Assembly: GCF_026343115.1 (NCBI RefSeq)
Contig: NZ_JAPEMC010000004.1
Span: 186,001 to 250,000, forward strand
Length of the DNA stretch: 64,000 nt
Origin: Streptomyces sp. NBC_00102
GTDB lineage: Bacteria > Actinomycetota > Actinomycetes > Streptomycetales > Streptomycetaceae
Reading direction: 5' to 3'
Below, piece by piece: positions 8,391 through 16,427 of the stretch (within the stretch, counting starts at the first letter, position 1; each line of letters begins with the position of its first letter). Below the pieces are notes generated by a model. That model ran no database searches and had not been told where the DNA came from. It was given only the letters and a program-made list of their open reading frames with translations. The position numbers were made by a program, and so were the translations under genes.

Positions 8391-9389
8391 TCAGCCCGCC
8401 GCGAGGAGTTCGAGGGTGTCGATCACGCGGTTCGAGAAGCCCCACTCGTTGTCGTACCAGGCGACCACCTTGACGTGGCGCCCGTCGACGCGGGTCAGGG
8501 CCGAGTCGAAGATCGAGGAGGCCGGGTTGCCGGTGATGTCGGACGACACGAGCGCGTCCTGCGAGTACTCGAGCACCCCGGCGAGCGGGCCGGCGGCCGC
8601 GGCGCGGTACGCCTCCAGCACGTCCTCGCGGGTCACGTCGCGGGCGACGGTGGTGTTGAGTTCGACGATCGAACCCACCGGCACCGGGACCCGGATCGAG
8701 TCGCCCGACAGCTTGCCGTCCAGGTTCGGCAGCACCAGACCGATCGCCTTGGCGGCACCCGTGGTGGTCGGCACGATGTTGACGGCTGCCGCGCGGGCAC
8801 GCCGGGCATCGCGGTGCGGGCCGTCCTGCAGGTTCTGCTCCTGCGTGTACGCGTGCACCGTCGTCATGAAGCCGTGCTCGATACCGGCGAGTTCGTCGAG
8901 AACGGCGGCCAGCGGCGCGAGCGCGTTGGTCGTGCAGGAGGCGTTCGAGACGATGGTGTGCGTGGCGGGGTCGTACGCGTCGGTGTTGACGCCGTACGCC
9001 AGGGTCACGTCGGCGCCGTCCGCCGGAGCGCTGACCAGGACCTTCCGGGCCCCCGCGTCGATGTGGGCGCGGGCCGCCCCGGCCGAGGCGAAACGGCCGG
9101 TCGCCTCCAGCACGATGTCGACGCCGAGCTCGCCCCACGGCAGCCGGGCCGGCTCGCGCTCGGCGAGCACCTTGATACGACGGCCGTCCACGACGAGCGT
9201 GTCACCGTCGGCGGAGACCGGGCGGCCCAGCCGGCCCGAGGTCGTGTCGAAGGCGAGCAGCCTCGCCAGCGTGGCGGGCTCGGTCAGGTCGTTGACCGCG
9301 ACGATCTCCAGCTTGCTGTCGCGTTCGAGGAGCGCGCGCAGCACGTTGCGTCCGATGCGGCCGAATCCGTTGATGGCGATGCGAGTCAT
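8391..9389 (-). CDS. gap: Type I glyceraldehyde-3-phosphate dehydrogenase
   Basis: 332 residues from ATG 9389, with GGACGG seven bases upstream. The NAD-binding start INGFGRIGRN, the catalytic SNASCTTN with the nucleophilic Cys, HAYTQEQNLQDGPHRD, and the C-terminal WYDNEWGFSNRV are all intact. It converts glyceraldehyde 3-phosphate, NAD and phosphate to 1,3-bisphosphoglycerate in cytoplasmic glycolysis. There is no pgk or tpi neighbour, so this is probably a secondary gap rather than the one in the central glycolytic operon. A GlxA-type regulator on the same strand lies 159 bp upstream and may control it. Confidence 0.95.
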   Translation of the reverse strand: MTRIAINGFGRIGRNVLRALLERDSKLEIVAVNDLTEPATLARLLAFDTTSGRLGRPVSADGDTLVVDGRRIKVLAEREPARLPWGELGVDIVLEATGRFASAGAARAHIDAGARKVLVSAPADGADVTLAYGVNTDAYDPATHTIVSNASCTTNALAPLAAVLDELAGIEHGFMTTVHAYTQEQNLQDGPHRDARRARAAAVNIVPTTTGAAKAIGLVLPNLDGKLSGDSIRVPVPVGSIVELNTTVARDVTREDVLEAYRAAAAGPLAGVLEYSQDALVSSDITGNPASSIFDSALTRVDGRHVKVVAWYDNEWGFSNRVIDTLELLAAG

Positions 9390-9548
9390 GACTGTGTCCG
9401 TCCCTCGTCCCTGGTGCGGTTTTCGGTTCTCTTCCAGGCTCGCGCGCCGGGCGTGTCGGTGACAGCGGCTCGATCGCCACGGTCCGAAAGGATCGTGCCA
9501 GCACCTCGACGGGGTCCGAGCCACGGTCCCGACGGGGTCGCGGCGGAG

Positions 9549-10508
9549 TTACTCGCCCCGCGCGAAGGTGTGCCGGTACTCGCTCGGGGTGGTGCCGAGG
9601 ACGCGCTGGAAGTGCAGGCGCAGGTTCGCACCCGTGCCGAGTCCGGTGTCGGCGGCGATCTGCTCGACGCTCCGCTGCGACCGCTCCAGCAGCTCGCGGG
9701 CCATGTCGACACGGGCCCGCATCACCCACTGCATCGGGGTGTATCCCGTGTCCTCGACGAAGCGCCGGGAGAAGGTGCGCGAGGACACCGCGGCGTGCCG
9801 GGCCAGCGCGTCGAGGGTGAGCGGCTCGCCGAGCCGGCGCAGCGCCCACTCGCGGGTGGACGCGAACCGCTCGCCGAGGGACTCCGGCACACTGCGCGGC
9901 ACGTACTGCGCCTGACCGCCGCTGCGGTACGGCGCCGCGACCAGCCGACGGGCCGCGTGGTTCGAGGCGGCCACCCCGAGGTCGCCGCGCAGGATGTGCA
10001 GGCACAGGTCGATGCCCGAGGCGGCGCCGGCCGAGGTCAGCACGCTGCCGTCGTCGACGAAGAGGACGTTCTCGTCGACCCGGACGAGCGGATGTTTCGC
10101 CGCGAGCGCCCGGGTGTAGTGCCAGTGGGTCGTCGCGCGCTTCCCGTCGAGCAGCCCCGTCGCCGCGAGGGCGAAGGCACCGGTCGAGATCGCGGCGAGC
10201 CGGGCGCCCCGGTCGTGGGCGGCGACCAGCGCGTCGAGGACGGCCCGCGGCGGATCGTCGCGGTCGGGAAAGCGGTAACCGGGGACGAAGACGATGTCGG
10301 CCCGGGCGAGCGCGTCGAGTCCGTCGGCGACGTGGTACGAGAGGCCGTCCCCACCGGTGACGAGCCCGGGGGCCGCGCCGCACACCCGTACCTCGTACGG
10401 CATGCTCGCGCGCGTCGCGAACACCTGGGCGGGGATGCCGACATCGAGCGGCTTCGCGCCTTCGAGCACGAGTACGGCGACGTGGTGCGGGGGTGGCGAG
10501 GCGGACAC
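9549..10508 (-). CDS. GlxA-family transcriptional regulator (DJ-1/PfpI domain plus AraC HTH)
   Basis: 319 residues from GTG 10508; the frame stays open 20 codons further but those residues are Arg/Pro rich. Residues 5-185 form a DJ-1/PfpI-like domain (VAVLVLEGAKPLDVGIPAQVF; AISTGAFALAATGLLDGKRATTHWHY), used here as a sensor. Residues 220-315 hold the two AraC helix-turn-helices (LTLDALARHAAVSSRTFSRRF and VEQIAADTGLGTGANLRLHF, followed by GTTPSEYRHTF). In the first domain the usual Cys nucleophile position reads STGAF, so it is unlikely to be an active hydrolase. It probably controls the gap gene downstream. Confidence 0.9.
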   Translation of the reverse strand: MSASPPPHHVAVLVLEGAKPLDVGIPAQVFATRASMPYEVRVCGAAPGLVTGGDGLSYHVADGLDALARADIVFVPGYRFPDRDDPPRAVLDALVAAHDRGARLAAISTGAFALAATGLLDGKRATTHWHYTRALAAKHPLVRVDENVLFVDDGSVLTSAGAASGIDLCLHILRGDLGVAASNHAARRLVAAPYRSGGQAQYVPRSVPESLGERFASTREWALRRLGEPLTLDALARHAAVSSRTFSRRFVEDTGYTPMQWVMRARVDMARELLERSQRSVEQIAADTGLGTGANLRLHFQRVLGTTPSEYRHTFARGE

Positions 10509-10698
10509 GGGGGACAGGGTACGCGGGGCAACGGGCGCGGTCCGGGACCGGAACCGGCAGCCCCGCACCGGTCGCGCCGCAGCGGGCTCCGGTACCGCGC
10601 GAGTCCCTCGCAGGGGTGGAGTACCTGGCGCGGGGGCCTGGTTCCGCCGGACGGGGGCAGAAGTGGTCCAAGGTCCCGCGGGACGTGAACCGGTGTAC

Positions 10699-10717
10699 CT
10701 CCCTCACCACGAGGGAG
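10699..10717 (+). promoter_or_regulatory. Hairpin ahead of a small membrane-protein gene
   Basis: CTCCCTC and GAGGGAG form a perfect 7-bp stem with a 5-base ACCAC loop. The 3' arm is purine rich and lies 15 bases before ATG 10733, so folding could hide the ribosome binding region. The role is inferred from position only. Confidence 0.35.
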
Positions 10718-10732
10718 TGGGATGGAGTGGAG

Positions 10733-10849
10733 ATGTCCTCGTTGACGAGTGCCGCAGACGTGACGGCCGCCCCCGCGTGGTTACACGTCGCGGTGATGGT
10801 GATCGCGGTCCTGGTGCTGCTGTACAGCCTGTCCAAGCGCAGGAGTTGA
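10733..10849 (+). CDS. Small single-span membrane protein
   Basis: 38 residues from ATG 10733, preceded by GGAGTGGAG. The sequence has a polar N terminus, one hydrophobic segment (WLHVAVMVIAVLVLLYSL) and a basic end (SKRRS), the normal inside-positive topology of a single-pass membrane peptide. It stops at 10849 and is followed by the end of a convergent LysR gene. The purine-rich leader, codon bias and clean topology argue it is translated. Function is unknown. Confidence 0.55.
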   Translation: MSSLTSAADVTAAPAWLHVAVMVIAVLVLLYSLSKRRS

Positions 10850-10949
10850 CCGACTCTGCCCGAGAGCGCGCCCCGCACGTACGACGTGAGGGCACGCGGA
10901 CCCGCGCGAGGACGGGCGGTGGGCAGGAGCGCCCGGGCCCCGGGCAGCG

Positions 10950-11861
10950 TCAGCCGGCCGGTCGCGCCGGACCGCGACCGTCGAGGACGGTCGTACGGAA
11001 CGACGCCACCACCGGCCGGAGATCGACCCGGTGCCATGCGGCCCACAGATGCACCGACGCACGGTGCCAAGGAAGTTCACGGACCGTCACCCCCTCGGTG
11101 GTGCCGCGGACCATGCTCCGCTGGACGAGCGCCAGCCCCAGACCCGAGGCGACCAGTCCCAGAGCGGTCAGCGGGTCCGGAGCGCTGAGACGGATGTCCG
11201 GGGCGAAGCCCGACGCCACGCAGTCCGCGACGAACCCGTCCCGCGAGGCAGGCTCGCCCGAACCCTCGACGGCGATCCACGGCTGACCGTCCAGATCCCC
11301 CGCAGTGACGTCCTTCCGGTCCGCCAGCGGGTGGCCCGCAGGCAGCGCGAGCAGTAGCGGGTCCTCCAGCAGCGGGGCGGCCGTCAGGTCCGGATCGTCC
11401 TCGGCGGGCGGACGCGGGACGAGTGCGATGTCGAGGCTGCGCTGCCGCAGCCCCACGAACTGCTCCTCCGGATCGAGGCTGTAGAGCGCCACGTGGATGC
11501 CGGGCCGCTCCTCCTGGAGGGTGCGCAATGCCGCCGGGAGGACACCGGTGTGCATGGCGTCGGAGACGTACCCGATGCACAGTCCGCCCTCCTCCCCGCG
11601 CCCCAGGCGCCGGCCCAGGTTCTCCAGCCGGTCCGCGTGCCGCAGCAGTGCGCGCGTCTCGCCGAGGAAGACCCGGCCGTCGGCGGTCAGACGGATGCGC
11701 TGCTGACTGCGCTCGAACAGGGTGAGGCCCAGGGCCTTCTCCAGCTGGGCGATCTGCCGGCTGAGGGGCGACTGCGAGATGTGCAGTTCCTCGGCGGCGC
11801 GGCCGACGTGCTCGGCCTCGGCCACGGCCACGAAATAGCGAAGTTGTCGCAGGTCAAGCAT
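10950..11861 (-). CDS. LysR-family transcriptional regulator
   Basis: 303 residues from ATG 11861 (MLDLRQLRYFVAVAEAEHVG). The N-terminal winged HTH covers residues 1-60 (RAAEELHISQSPLSRQIAQLEKAL), with the effector-binding periplasmic-fold domain after it. It is divergent from an aldo/keto reductase 160 bp away, with a T-N11-A-like inverted repeat in between, so it most likely controls that gene and itself. The effector is unknown. Confidence 0.92.
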   Translation of the reverse strand: MLDLRQLRYFVAVAEAEHVGRAAEELHISQSPLSRQIAQLEKALGLTLFERSQQRIRLTADGRVFLGETRALLRHADRLENLGRRLGRGEEGGLCIGYVSDAMHTGVLPAALRTLQEERPGIHVALYSLDPEEQFVGLRQRSLDIALVPRPPAEDDPDLTAAPLLEDPLLLALPAGHPLADRKDVTAGDLDGQPWIAVEGSGEPASRDGFVADCVASGFAPDIRLSAPDPLTALGLVASGLGLALVQRSMVRGTTEGVTVRELPWHRASVHLWAAWHRVDLRPVVASFRTTVLDGRGPARPAG

Positions 11862-11886
11862 GTAAGACCTCGGGGGACTCAAGTCA

Positions 11887-11905
11887 GTCCAAGCGTGTCT
11901 TGGAC
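11887..11905. promoter_or_regulatory. LysR-type operator in the LysR/AKR divergent promoter
   Basis: GTCCAAG and CTTGGAC are perfect 7-bp arms around CGTGT. CTCAAGT occurs on each side, spaced about 31 bp, giving a nested repeat as LysR tetramers often use. It lies between the two divergent starts. Confidence 0.6.
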
Positions 11906-12020
11906 AGTCTCAAGTATCGCTCCTAATGTCGGAGAAGTCAGACCGGCGGCCCGCCGCGGCTCTCCCCGAGAGCCCGTACGGAAAGAGGCCGCCCCGCACT
12001 CTCCGTAAGGAACCCCCCCC

Positions 12021-13031
12021 ATGGGCATCGCCCCCTTCCTCTCCGGTCCGCTCGGCTTCGGGACCGCCCCGCTCGGCAACATGTTCCGCGCCATCCCCGA
12101 CGCCGAGGCCGCCGCCACCGTCCAGGCCGCCTGGGACCACGGCATCCGCTACTTCGACACCGCCCCCTTCTACGGCGCAGGCCTCGCCGAGCTCCGCCTG
12201 GGCGAGGTGCTCGCCGCCCAGCCGCGCGACGCGTACGTCCTCAGCACCAAGGTCGGCCGGGTGATCCTGGACGAGGTCGAGGACCCCGCCGCCCGCGAGC
12301 TCGGCGAGAAGGGCGGGCTCTTCGAGCACGGCCGTCCCAACAAGATCGTCAACGACTACTCGGCCGATGCCACGATGCGCTCCATCGAGGACAGCCTGAC
12401 CCGGCTGAAGACCGACCGGCTCGACATCGTCTGGGTGCACGACATCGCCCAGGACTTCTACGGCGACGAGTGGCTCGCCCAGTACGAGAGCGCCCGTACG
12501 GGTGCCTTCCGCACCCTGGACAAGCTGCGCGCCGAGGGCGTGATCAAGGCCTGGGGCGTGGGCGTGAACAAGGTCGAGCCGCTGGAGCTCACCCTCGACC
12601 TGGACGAGCCGAAGCCCGACGCCTTCCTGCTGGCCGGCCGCTACACCCTCCTCGACCACGACCGCGCCCTGCAGCGCCTGCTGCCCGCCGCCGCCGAACA
12701 GCACGTCGACATCGTCGTCGGCGGACCCTACAGCTCGGGCATCCTCGCCGGCGGCACCCACTTCGAGTACCAGCAGGCACCGGCGGAGATCATCGCCAAG
12801 GTGGAGCGGATCAAGGCGCTCGCCCGGCGTCACGGGGTCGGCATCAAGGCCGCAGCCCTGCAGTTCTCCCTCGCCCACCCGGCCACCGCGGCAGCCATAC
12901 CCGGCGCCACCCGGCCCAGCCGCATCGCCGAGGACGTCTCCGCGCTCGGCGAGCGGATCCCGGCCGCATTCTGGGCGGAGCTGCGCGAGGAGCGACTGAT
13001 CGCCTCCGACGCGCCCGTGCCCACCGTCTGA
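12021..13031 (+). CDS. Aldo/keto reductase (L-fucose/pyridoxal dehydrogenase-like)
   Basis: 336 residues from ATG 12021, with AAGGAA upstream. LGFGTAPLGNMF opens the TIM barrel. The catalytic tetrad is visible: the Asp in YFDTAPFYGAGLAELRLG with its Tyr, the Lys in LSTKVGR, and the His in DIVWVHDI. IPGATRPSRIAEDVSAL is the NADP-binding C-terminal motif. The length and the motif TAPFYGAGLAE match the D-threo-aldose 1-dehydrogenase subgroup. It probably oxidises or reduces a sugar or aldehyde with NAD(P). Its last seven codons and stop fall inside a 26-bp tandem repeat that continues past the gene. Confidence 0.9.
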   Translation: MGIAPFLSGPLGFGTAPLGNMFRAIPDAEAAATVQAAWDHGIRYFDTAPFYGAGLAELRLGEVLAAQPRDAYVLSTKVGRVILDEVEDPAARELGEKGGLFEHGRPNKIVNDYSADATMRSIEDSLTRLKTDRLDIVWVHDIAQDFYGDEWLAQYESARTGAFRTLDKLRAEGVIKAWGVGVNKVEPLELTLDLDEPKPDAFLLAGRYTLLDHDRALQRLLPAAAEQHVDIVVGGPYSSGILAGGTHFEYQQAPAEIIAKVERIKALARRHGVGIKAAALQFSLAHPATAAAIPGATRPSRIAEDVSALGERIPAAFWAELREERLIASDAPVPTV

Positions 13032-13173
13032 GCGACGCGCCCGTGCCCACCGTCTGAGCGACGAGCCCGTGCCCACCGTCTGAGCGACGAGCCCGTGCCC
13101 ACCGTCTGAGCGACGCGCCCGTGCCCACCGTCTGAGCGACGCGCCCGTGCCCACCGTCTGAGCGACGAGCCCG
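13011..13173 (+). repeat. Six tandem 26-bp repeats spanning the aldo/keto reductase stop codon
   Basis: Copies start at 13011, 13037, 13063, 13089, 13115 and 13141, with a 7-base partial copy after them. Each contains CCCGTGCCCACCGTCTGAGC and differs only at the second base (GCG or GAG). The first copy encodes the end of the reductase (PVPTV, then TGA). Because 26 is not a multiple of three, successive copies repeat the TGA in shifting frames. The array therefore looks like slippage duplication of a gene end. Confidence 0.95.
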
Positions 13174-13184
13174 GCGCCCTTCCG

Positions 13185-13214
13185 CCGGTCGGCAGGATTC
13201 CGCCTGCCGACCGG
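13185..13214 (+). terminator. Strong hairpin after the repeat array
   Basis: CCGGTCGGCAGG and CCTGCCGACCGG form a perfect 12-bp stem around ATTCCG. It follows the aldo/keto reductase and its repeats and precedes the SRPBCC gene by 87 bp. The position and stability suggest a factor-independent terminator. Confidence 0.75.
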
Positions 13215-13300
13215 ATCCCCGGCCGCCCGGTCCGCGCCGCCCGGCCACCCAGTCCATGCGGCCCCGACCGCACGTCCCACCCGTATCCCAGGAGAACCTC

Positions 13301-13717
13301 ATGGCCACGACCACCGCGTCGGTCCGCGTCCCCGTCCCGCCCGACCGTGTCTGGCAGCTCATCGGCGGATTCGACACCCTGCCCGACTGGCTGCCCTACA
13401 TCCCGACGAGCGAACTCGGCGAGGGCGGCCGGGTGCGCACCCTCACCAACGAGGACGGCGGCGTGATCGTCGAGCGCCTCGAAGCCTTCGACGACAAGGC
13501 CCGTACCTACAGCTACTCGATCCTCCGCGCGCCGTTCCCCGTGACCGGCTACCTCTCCACCCTCACCGTGCACCCGGAACCTGGCACGGACTCGGCCCGG
13601 GTGGAGTGGAGCGGCACCTTCACCCCCGAGGGGGTCGACGACGCCCAGGCGGTCGCCCTCTTCCACGGCATCTACACCGACGGACTCGCCGCGCTCGCGG
13701 CGACGCTGGCGGCCTGA
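13301..13717 (+). CDS. SRPBCC-family protein (polyketide cyclase/START-like fold)
   Basis: 138 residues from ATG 13301, with AGGAGAACCTC upstream. The opening SVRVPVPPDRVWQLIGGF and central LPDWLPYI are typical of the helix-grip SRPBCC fold, which binds hydrophobic ligands in a deep cavity. The C-terminal helix (ALFHGIYTDGLAALAATLA) closes the fold. No catalytic residues are evident. It is downstream of the aldo/keto reductase but separated by a strong hairpin, so co-transcription is doubtful. Confidence 0.8.
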   Translation: MATTTASVRVPVPPDRVWQLIGGFDTLPDWLPYIPTSELGEGGRVRTLTNEDGGVIVERLEAFDDKARTYSYSILRAPFPVTGYLSTLTVHPEPGTDSARVEWSGTFTPEGVDDAQAVALFHGIYTDGLAALAATLAA

Positions 13718-13753
13718 CGGAACGTCACATGCCGCGTTGCGGACGGCGATGCG

Positions 13754-14701
13754 TCAAGGACGGTCGGTGAGGTACCCGCCCATGGAGGTGAAGTACTCCG
13801 TCGCGGGCAGCTCCCGGCCGTCCTCGGTACGTACCCGCGTGATGGCCAGGCCGTGGTTGCGTCCGGTGCGCGCGTCGGCTCCGGCGACGATCACTACCCC
13901 CTCGCCCTCCCGGTAGAAGACGCGGCCCGGCGTGCCGCCGTAACGCGCCTCGGAGACGACGGCGGCGAGGACTTCGAGCCGCTTGCCGCGGTGGAAGGTG
14001 AAGGCGCTGGGGTAGGGGTCGGACTGGGCGCGCACGAGGCGTTCGAGGTCCTCGGCGGGCCAGGTCCAGTCGATCCGGATGTCCTCGTCGGACCGCTTGT
14101 GGAAGAAGCTCGCCTGCGAGCGGTCCTGCCGGGTGAACTCCGTCCGCCCTGAGGCGATGAGGGCCAGCGCGCCGGTGGTGACCGGGGCGATCAGGTCGAC
14201 CGTCTTGTGGAAGAGGTCGGTGGCGGTGTCCGTCGGGCCGACGGCGACCGCCTCCTGCCGGACGATGTCACCCGCGTCGAGCTCGTCGTTCATCATGTGC
14301 GCGGTGACGCCCACTTCGGATTCGCCGTTGATCAGCGCCCAGATCAGCGGGGAGAAGCCCGCGTACTTCGGCAGCAGCGAATCGTGGATGTTCAGCGTGC
14401 CGTGGCGCGGGAGCGCGAAGATGCGCGGGGGAATCCACGTACGCCAGTTGTTGGCCACGATGATGTCCGGCTCCGCCGCTTCGAGACGCTGGAACAGCTC
14501 CTCGTCGTCGGGGCGGTTGCGGATCAGCACGGGAACGCCGTTCGCCTCGGCGAGGTCGGCGACGGAGTCGCTCCAGATCTTCTCGTACGCGTGCTCGCTC
14601 TTGGGGTGTGTCACGACCAGCACCACGTCGTGCTCGGAGTCCAGAAGAGCTTGCAGGGTGCGATGACCCCAGGTCTGGTAACCGAACATGACGACCCGCA
14701 T
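13754..14701 (-). CDS. cchA: N5-hydroxyornithine formyltransferase (coelichelin CchA)
   Basis: 315 residues from ATG 14701. The methionyl-tRNA formyltransferase fold is clear: MRVVMFGYQTWGHRTLQALL at the start, LNIHDSLLPKYAGFSPLIWAL with catalytic Asn and His, and GVTAHMMNDELDAGDIV with the catalytic Asp. N10-formyltetrahydrofolate is the expected donor. In the coelichelin pathway the enzyme formylates N5-hydroxyornithine before it is loaded on the NRPS. It is divergent from cchB with iron boxes between, as in S. coelicolor. It is not the housekeeping fmt: no def neighbour and a C-terminal domain of its own type. Confidence 0.95.
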   Translation of the reverse strand: MRVVMFGYQTWGHRTLQALLDSEHDVVLVVTHPKSEHAYEKIWSDSVADLAEANGVPVLIRNRPDDEELFQRLEAAEPDIIVANNWRTWIPPRIFALPRHGTLNIHDSLLPKYAGFSPLIWALINGESEVGVTAHMMNDELDAGDIVRQEAVAVGPTDTATDLFHKTVDLIAPVTTGALALIASGRTEFTRQDRSQASFFHKRSDEDIRIDWTWPAEDLERLVRAQSDPYPSAFTFHRGKRLEVLAAVVSEARYGGTPGRVFYREGEGVVIVAGADARTGRNHGLAITRVRTEDGRELPATEYFTSMGGYLTDRP

Positions 14702-14739
14702 GGGGTTCCTCCTCTGTGCCGGAATGGACCGAGGGTCAG

Positions 14740-14758
14740 TAAAGCAAGGCTTACCTTG
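14740..14758. promoter_or_regulatory. Iron box (DmdR-type), cchA side
   Basis: TAAAGCAAGGCTTACCTTG resembles the DmdR consensus TTAGGTTAGGCTAACCTAA at 12 of 19 positions and keeps the AGGCT core. It is 39 bp upstream of the cchA ATG, so iron-bound DmdR should repress cchA. Confidence 0.7.
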
Positions 14759-14844
14759 GTTTGCAACGGGCGTGCGGTGCAATGCGCTTGACGGGACGTG
14801 CGCCCCTCGGTCCGCATGGCGGCCCCCTCGACAGCCTCACAGGA

Positions 14845-14863
14845 TTAGCTTAGGCTCACCTAA
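14845..14863. promoter_or_regulatory. Iron box (DmdR-type), cchB side
   Basis: TTAGCTTAGGCTCACCTAA matches the consensus at 17 of 19 positions. It lies 82 bp upstream of the cchB ATG. It is the strongest box of the divergent promoter and should govern cchBCDE. Confidence 0.88.
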
Positions 14864-14944
14864 ATTCGAGCCGCGCCGTCGGTGTGTCCGACGCTCGCAC
14901 CTTCCCCATGCCATGAGCGGCTGCCCCGCACGAATGGGAGTGAC

Positions 14945-16300
14945 ATGTCACCGGTTCTTCCTGCCGACGCCCCGCAGGTCCACGACCTCATCGGTATCGG
15001 TTTCGGACCGTCCAACGTGGCCATGGCCATCGCGATCAGCGAGCACAACGCCGGTGCCGGCGAACGCCGGCCGGTCAGTGCCCGCTTCTTCGAGCAGCAG
15101 CCCCGCTTCGGCTGGCACCGCGGCATGCTGATCGACGACGCGACCATGCAGGTGTCCTTCCTCAAGGACCTGGTGACCCTCCGGAACCCCACCAGCGAGT
15201 TCAGCTTCCTCTGCTACCTCAAGAGCAAGGGGCGGCTGATCGACTTCATCAACCACAAGAACCTCTTCCCGCTGCGGGTGGAGTTCCACGACTACTTCGA
15301 GTGGGCCGCCGCCCAGGTCCAGGACGTGGTCTCCTACGGCCACGAGGTCGTCTCCGTCAGGCCCACCGTGCGGGACGGAATCGTCGAACACCTGGACGTG
15401 ACCGTCCGCTCGGCGGAGGGACTCTCCGTCCATCGCGCCCGCAACCTCGTCATCGGCACCGGGCTGCGCCCCCTCCTGCCCGAGGGTGTCCAGCGCGGCG
15501 ACCGGGTGTGGCACAACTCCGACCTTCTCGCCAAGGTCGGAGAACTGGAGGGGACTTCACCCTCCCGGTTCGTCGTCGTGGGCGCCGGACAGAGCGCCGC
15601 CGAGAACGTCGCCTACCTGCACCGCGTCTTCCCCGAGGCCGAGATCTGCGCGGTCTTCTCCCGGTACGGATACAGCCCCGCGGACGACAGCGCCTTCGCC
15701 AACCAGATCTTCAATCCCGGCGCCGTCGACGAGTACTTCGCCGCGCCCGACGAGATCAAGCAGCGGCTGATGGGGTACCACGGAAACACCAACTACTCCG
15801 TGGTCGACATCGACCTCATCGACGACCTCTACCGGCAGAGCTACCAGGAGAAGGTGCTCGGAACCGAGCGGCTGCGCTTCCTCAACGTGTCCCGGCTCGT
15901 GGGCGTCGAGGAGACACCGGAGAAGGCCCGCGCCACCGTGACGTCCCTGGTCACGGGCGAGGAGACCGCCCTGGACGCCGACGTCGTCGTGCTCGCCACC
16001 GGCTACAGCCCCGTCGACCCCCTCGGCCTGCTCGGAGAGGCGGCGGACCTCTGCCGCACCGACGAGCACGGCCGCGTCCGCGTCGAGCGCGACTACCGCA
16101 TCGAGACCGACCCCGCACTGCGGTGCGGCATCTACCTGCAGGGCGGTACGGAACACACCCACGGCATCACCTCGTCGCTGCTCTCCAACACCGCGATCCG
16201 GGTCGGCGAGATCCTGGACTCGCTGCTCGACCGGCGGATCAAGGCCGACTCGGACGAGGCCGGGGCGACCGTCGAGGAAGCCGTCGGCGCGTCCCGCTGA
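14945..16300 (+). CDS. cchB: L-ornithine N5-monooxygenase (coelichelin CchB)
   Basis: 451 residues from ATG 14945, with GGGAGTGAC just upstream. LIGIGFGPSNVAMAIAI is the FAD site of siderophore N-hydroxylases (a G-x-G-x-x-P variant). FVVVGAGQSAAENVAYL is the NADPH site, and VVVLATGYSPVDPLGLL is the conserved FATGY-type motif. The enzyme uses FAD, NADPH and O2 to hydroxylate the ornithine side-chain amine, the first dedicated step of the pathway; the hydroxamate nitrogen later binds iron. It begins the forward transcription unit with cchC, whose ATG is 128 bp downstream. Confidence 0.96.
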   Translation: MSPVLPADAPQVHDLIGIGFGPSNVAMAIAISEHNAGAGERRPVSARFFEQQPRFGWHRGMLIDDATMQVSFLKDLVTLRNPTSEFSFLCYLKSKGRLIDFINHKNLFPLRVEFHDYFEWAAAQVQDVVSYGHEVVSVRPTVRDGIVEHLDVTVRSAEGLSVHRARNLVIGTGLRPLLPEGVQRGDRVWHNSDLLAKVGELEGTSPSRFVVVGAGQSAAENVAYLHRVFPEAEICAVFSRYGYSPADDSAFANQIFNPGAVDEYFAAPDEIKQRLMGYHGNTNYSVVDIDLIDDLYRQSYQEKVLGTERLRFLNVSRLVGVEETPEKARATVTSLVTGEETALDADVVVLATGYSPVDPLGLLGEAADLCRTDEHGRVRVERDYRIETDPALRCGIYLQGGTEHTHGITSSLLSNTAIRVGEILDSLLDRRIKADSDEAGATVEEAVGASR

Positions 16301-16427
16301 ACCGGGCTCGGGGCCGGCCGGAGGGTCGGCCCCGACGTGGACCGTTCCCGTGACGGCCGGCCGGACACCCGCCGGCCGTTCAACCACCTTGCGGGCAAGG
16401 AAGATCAAAGGGATAACGTACGGCGAC

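Noticed and set aside
7299..10688. Very long open frame (over 1100 codons) on the plus strand
   Set aside because: It is the antisense or shifted frame of the MFS, gap and glxA genes; its translation is Arg/Gly rich and has no domain. Long false frames are normal at this GC content.
13011..13173. CRISPR array
   Set aside because: The 26-bp units are directly adjacent with no spacers, and no cas gene is near.
12830..13666. Minus-strand frames with repeated RRWARARRSDGGHG units
   Set aside because: They are read-through of the 26-bp tandem repeat in antisense and have no start signal or family.
13754..14701. Housekeeping methionyl-tRNA formyltransferase (fmt)
   Set aside because: The gene is in the coelichelin cluster behind iron boxes, without def or priA neighbours.
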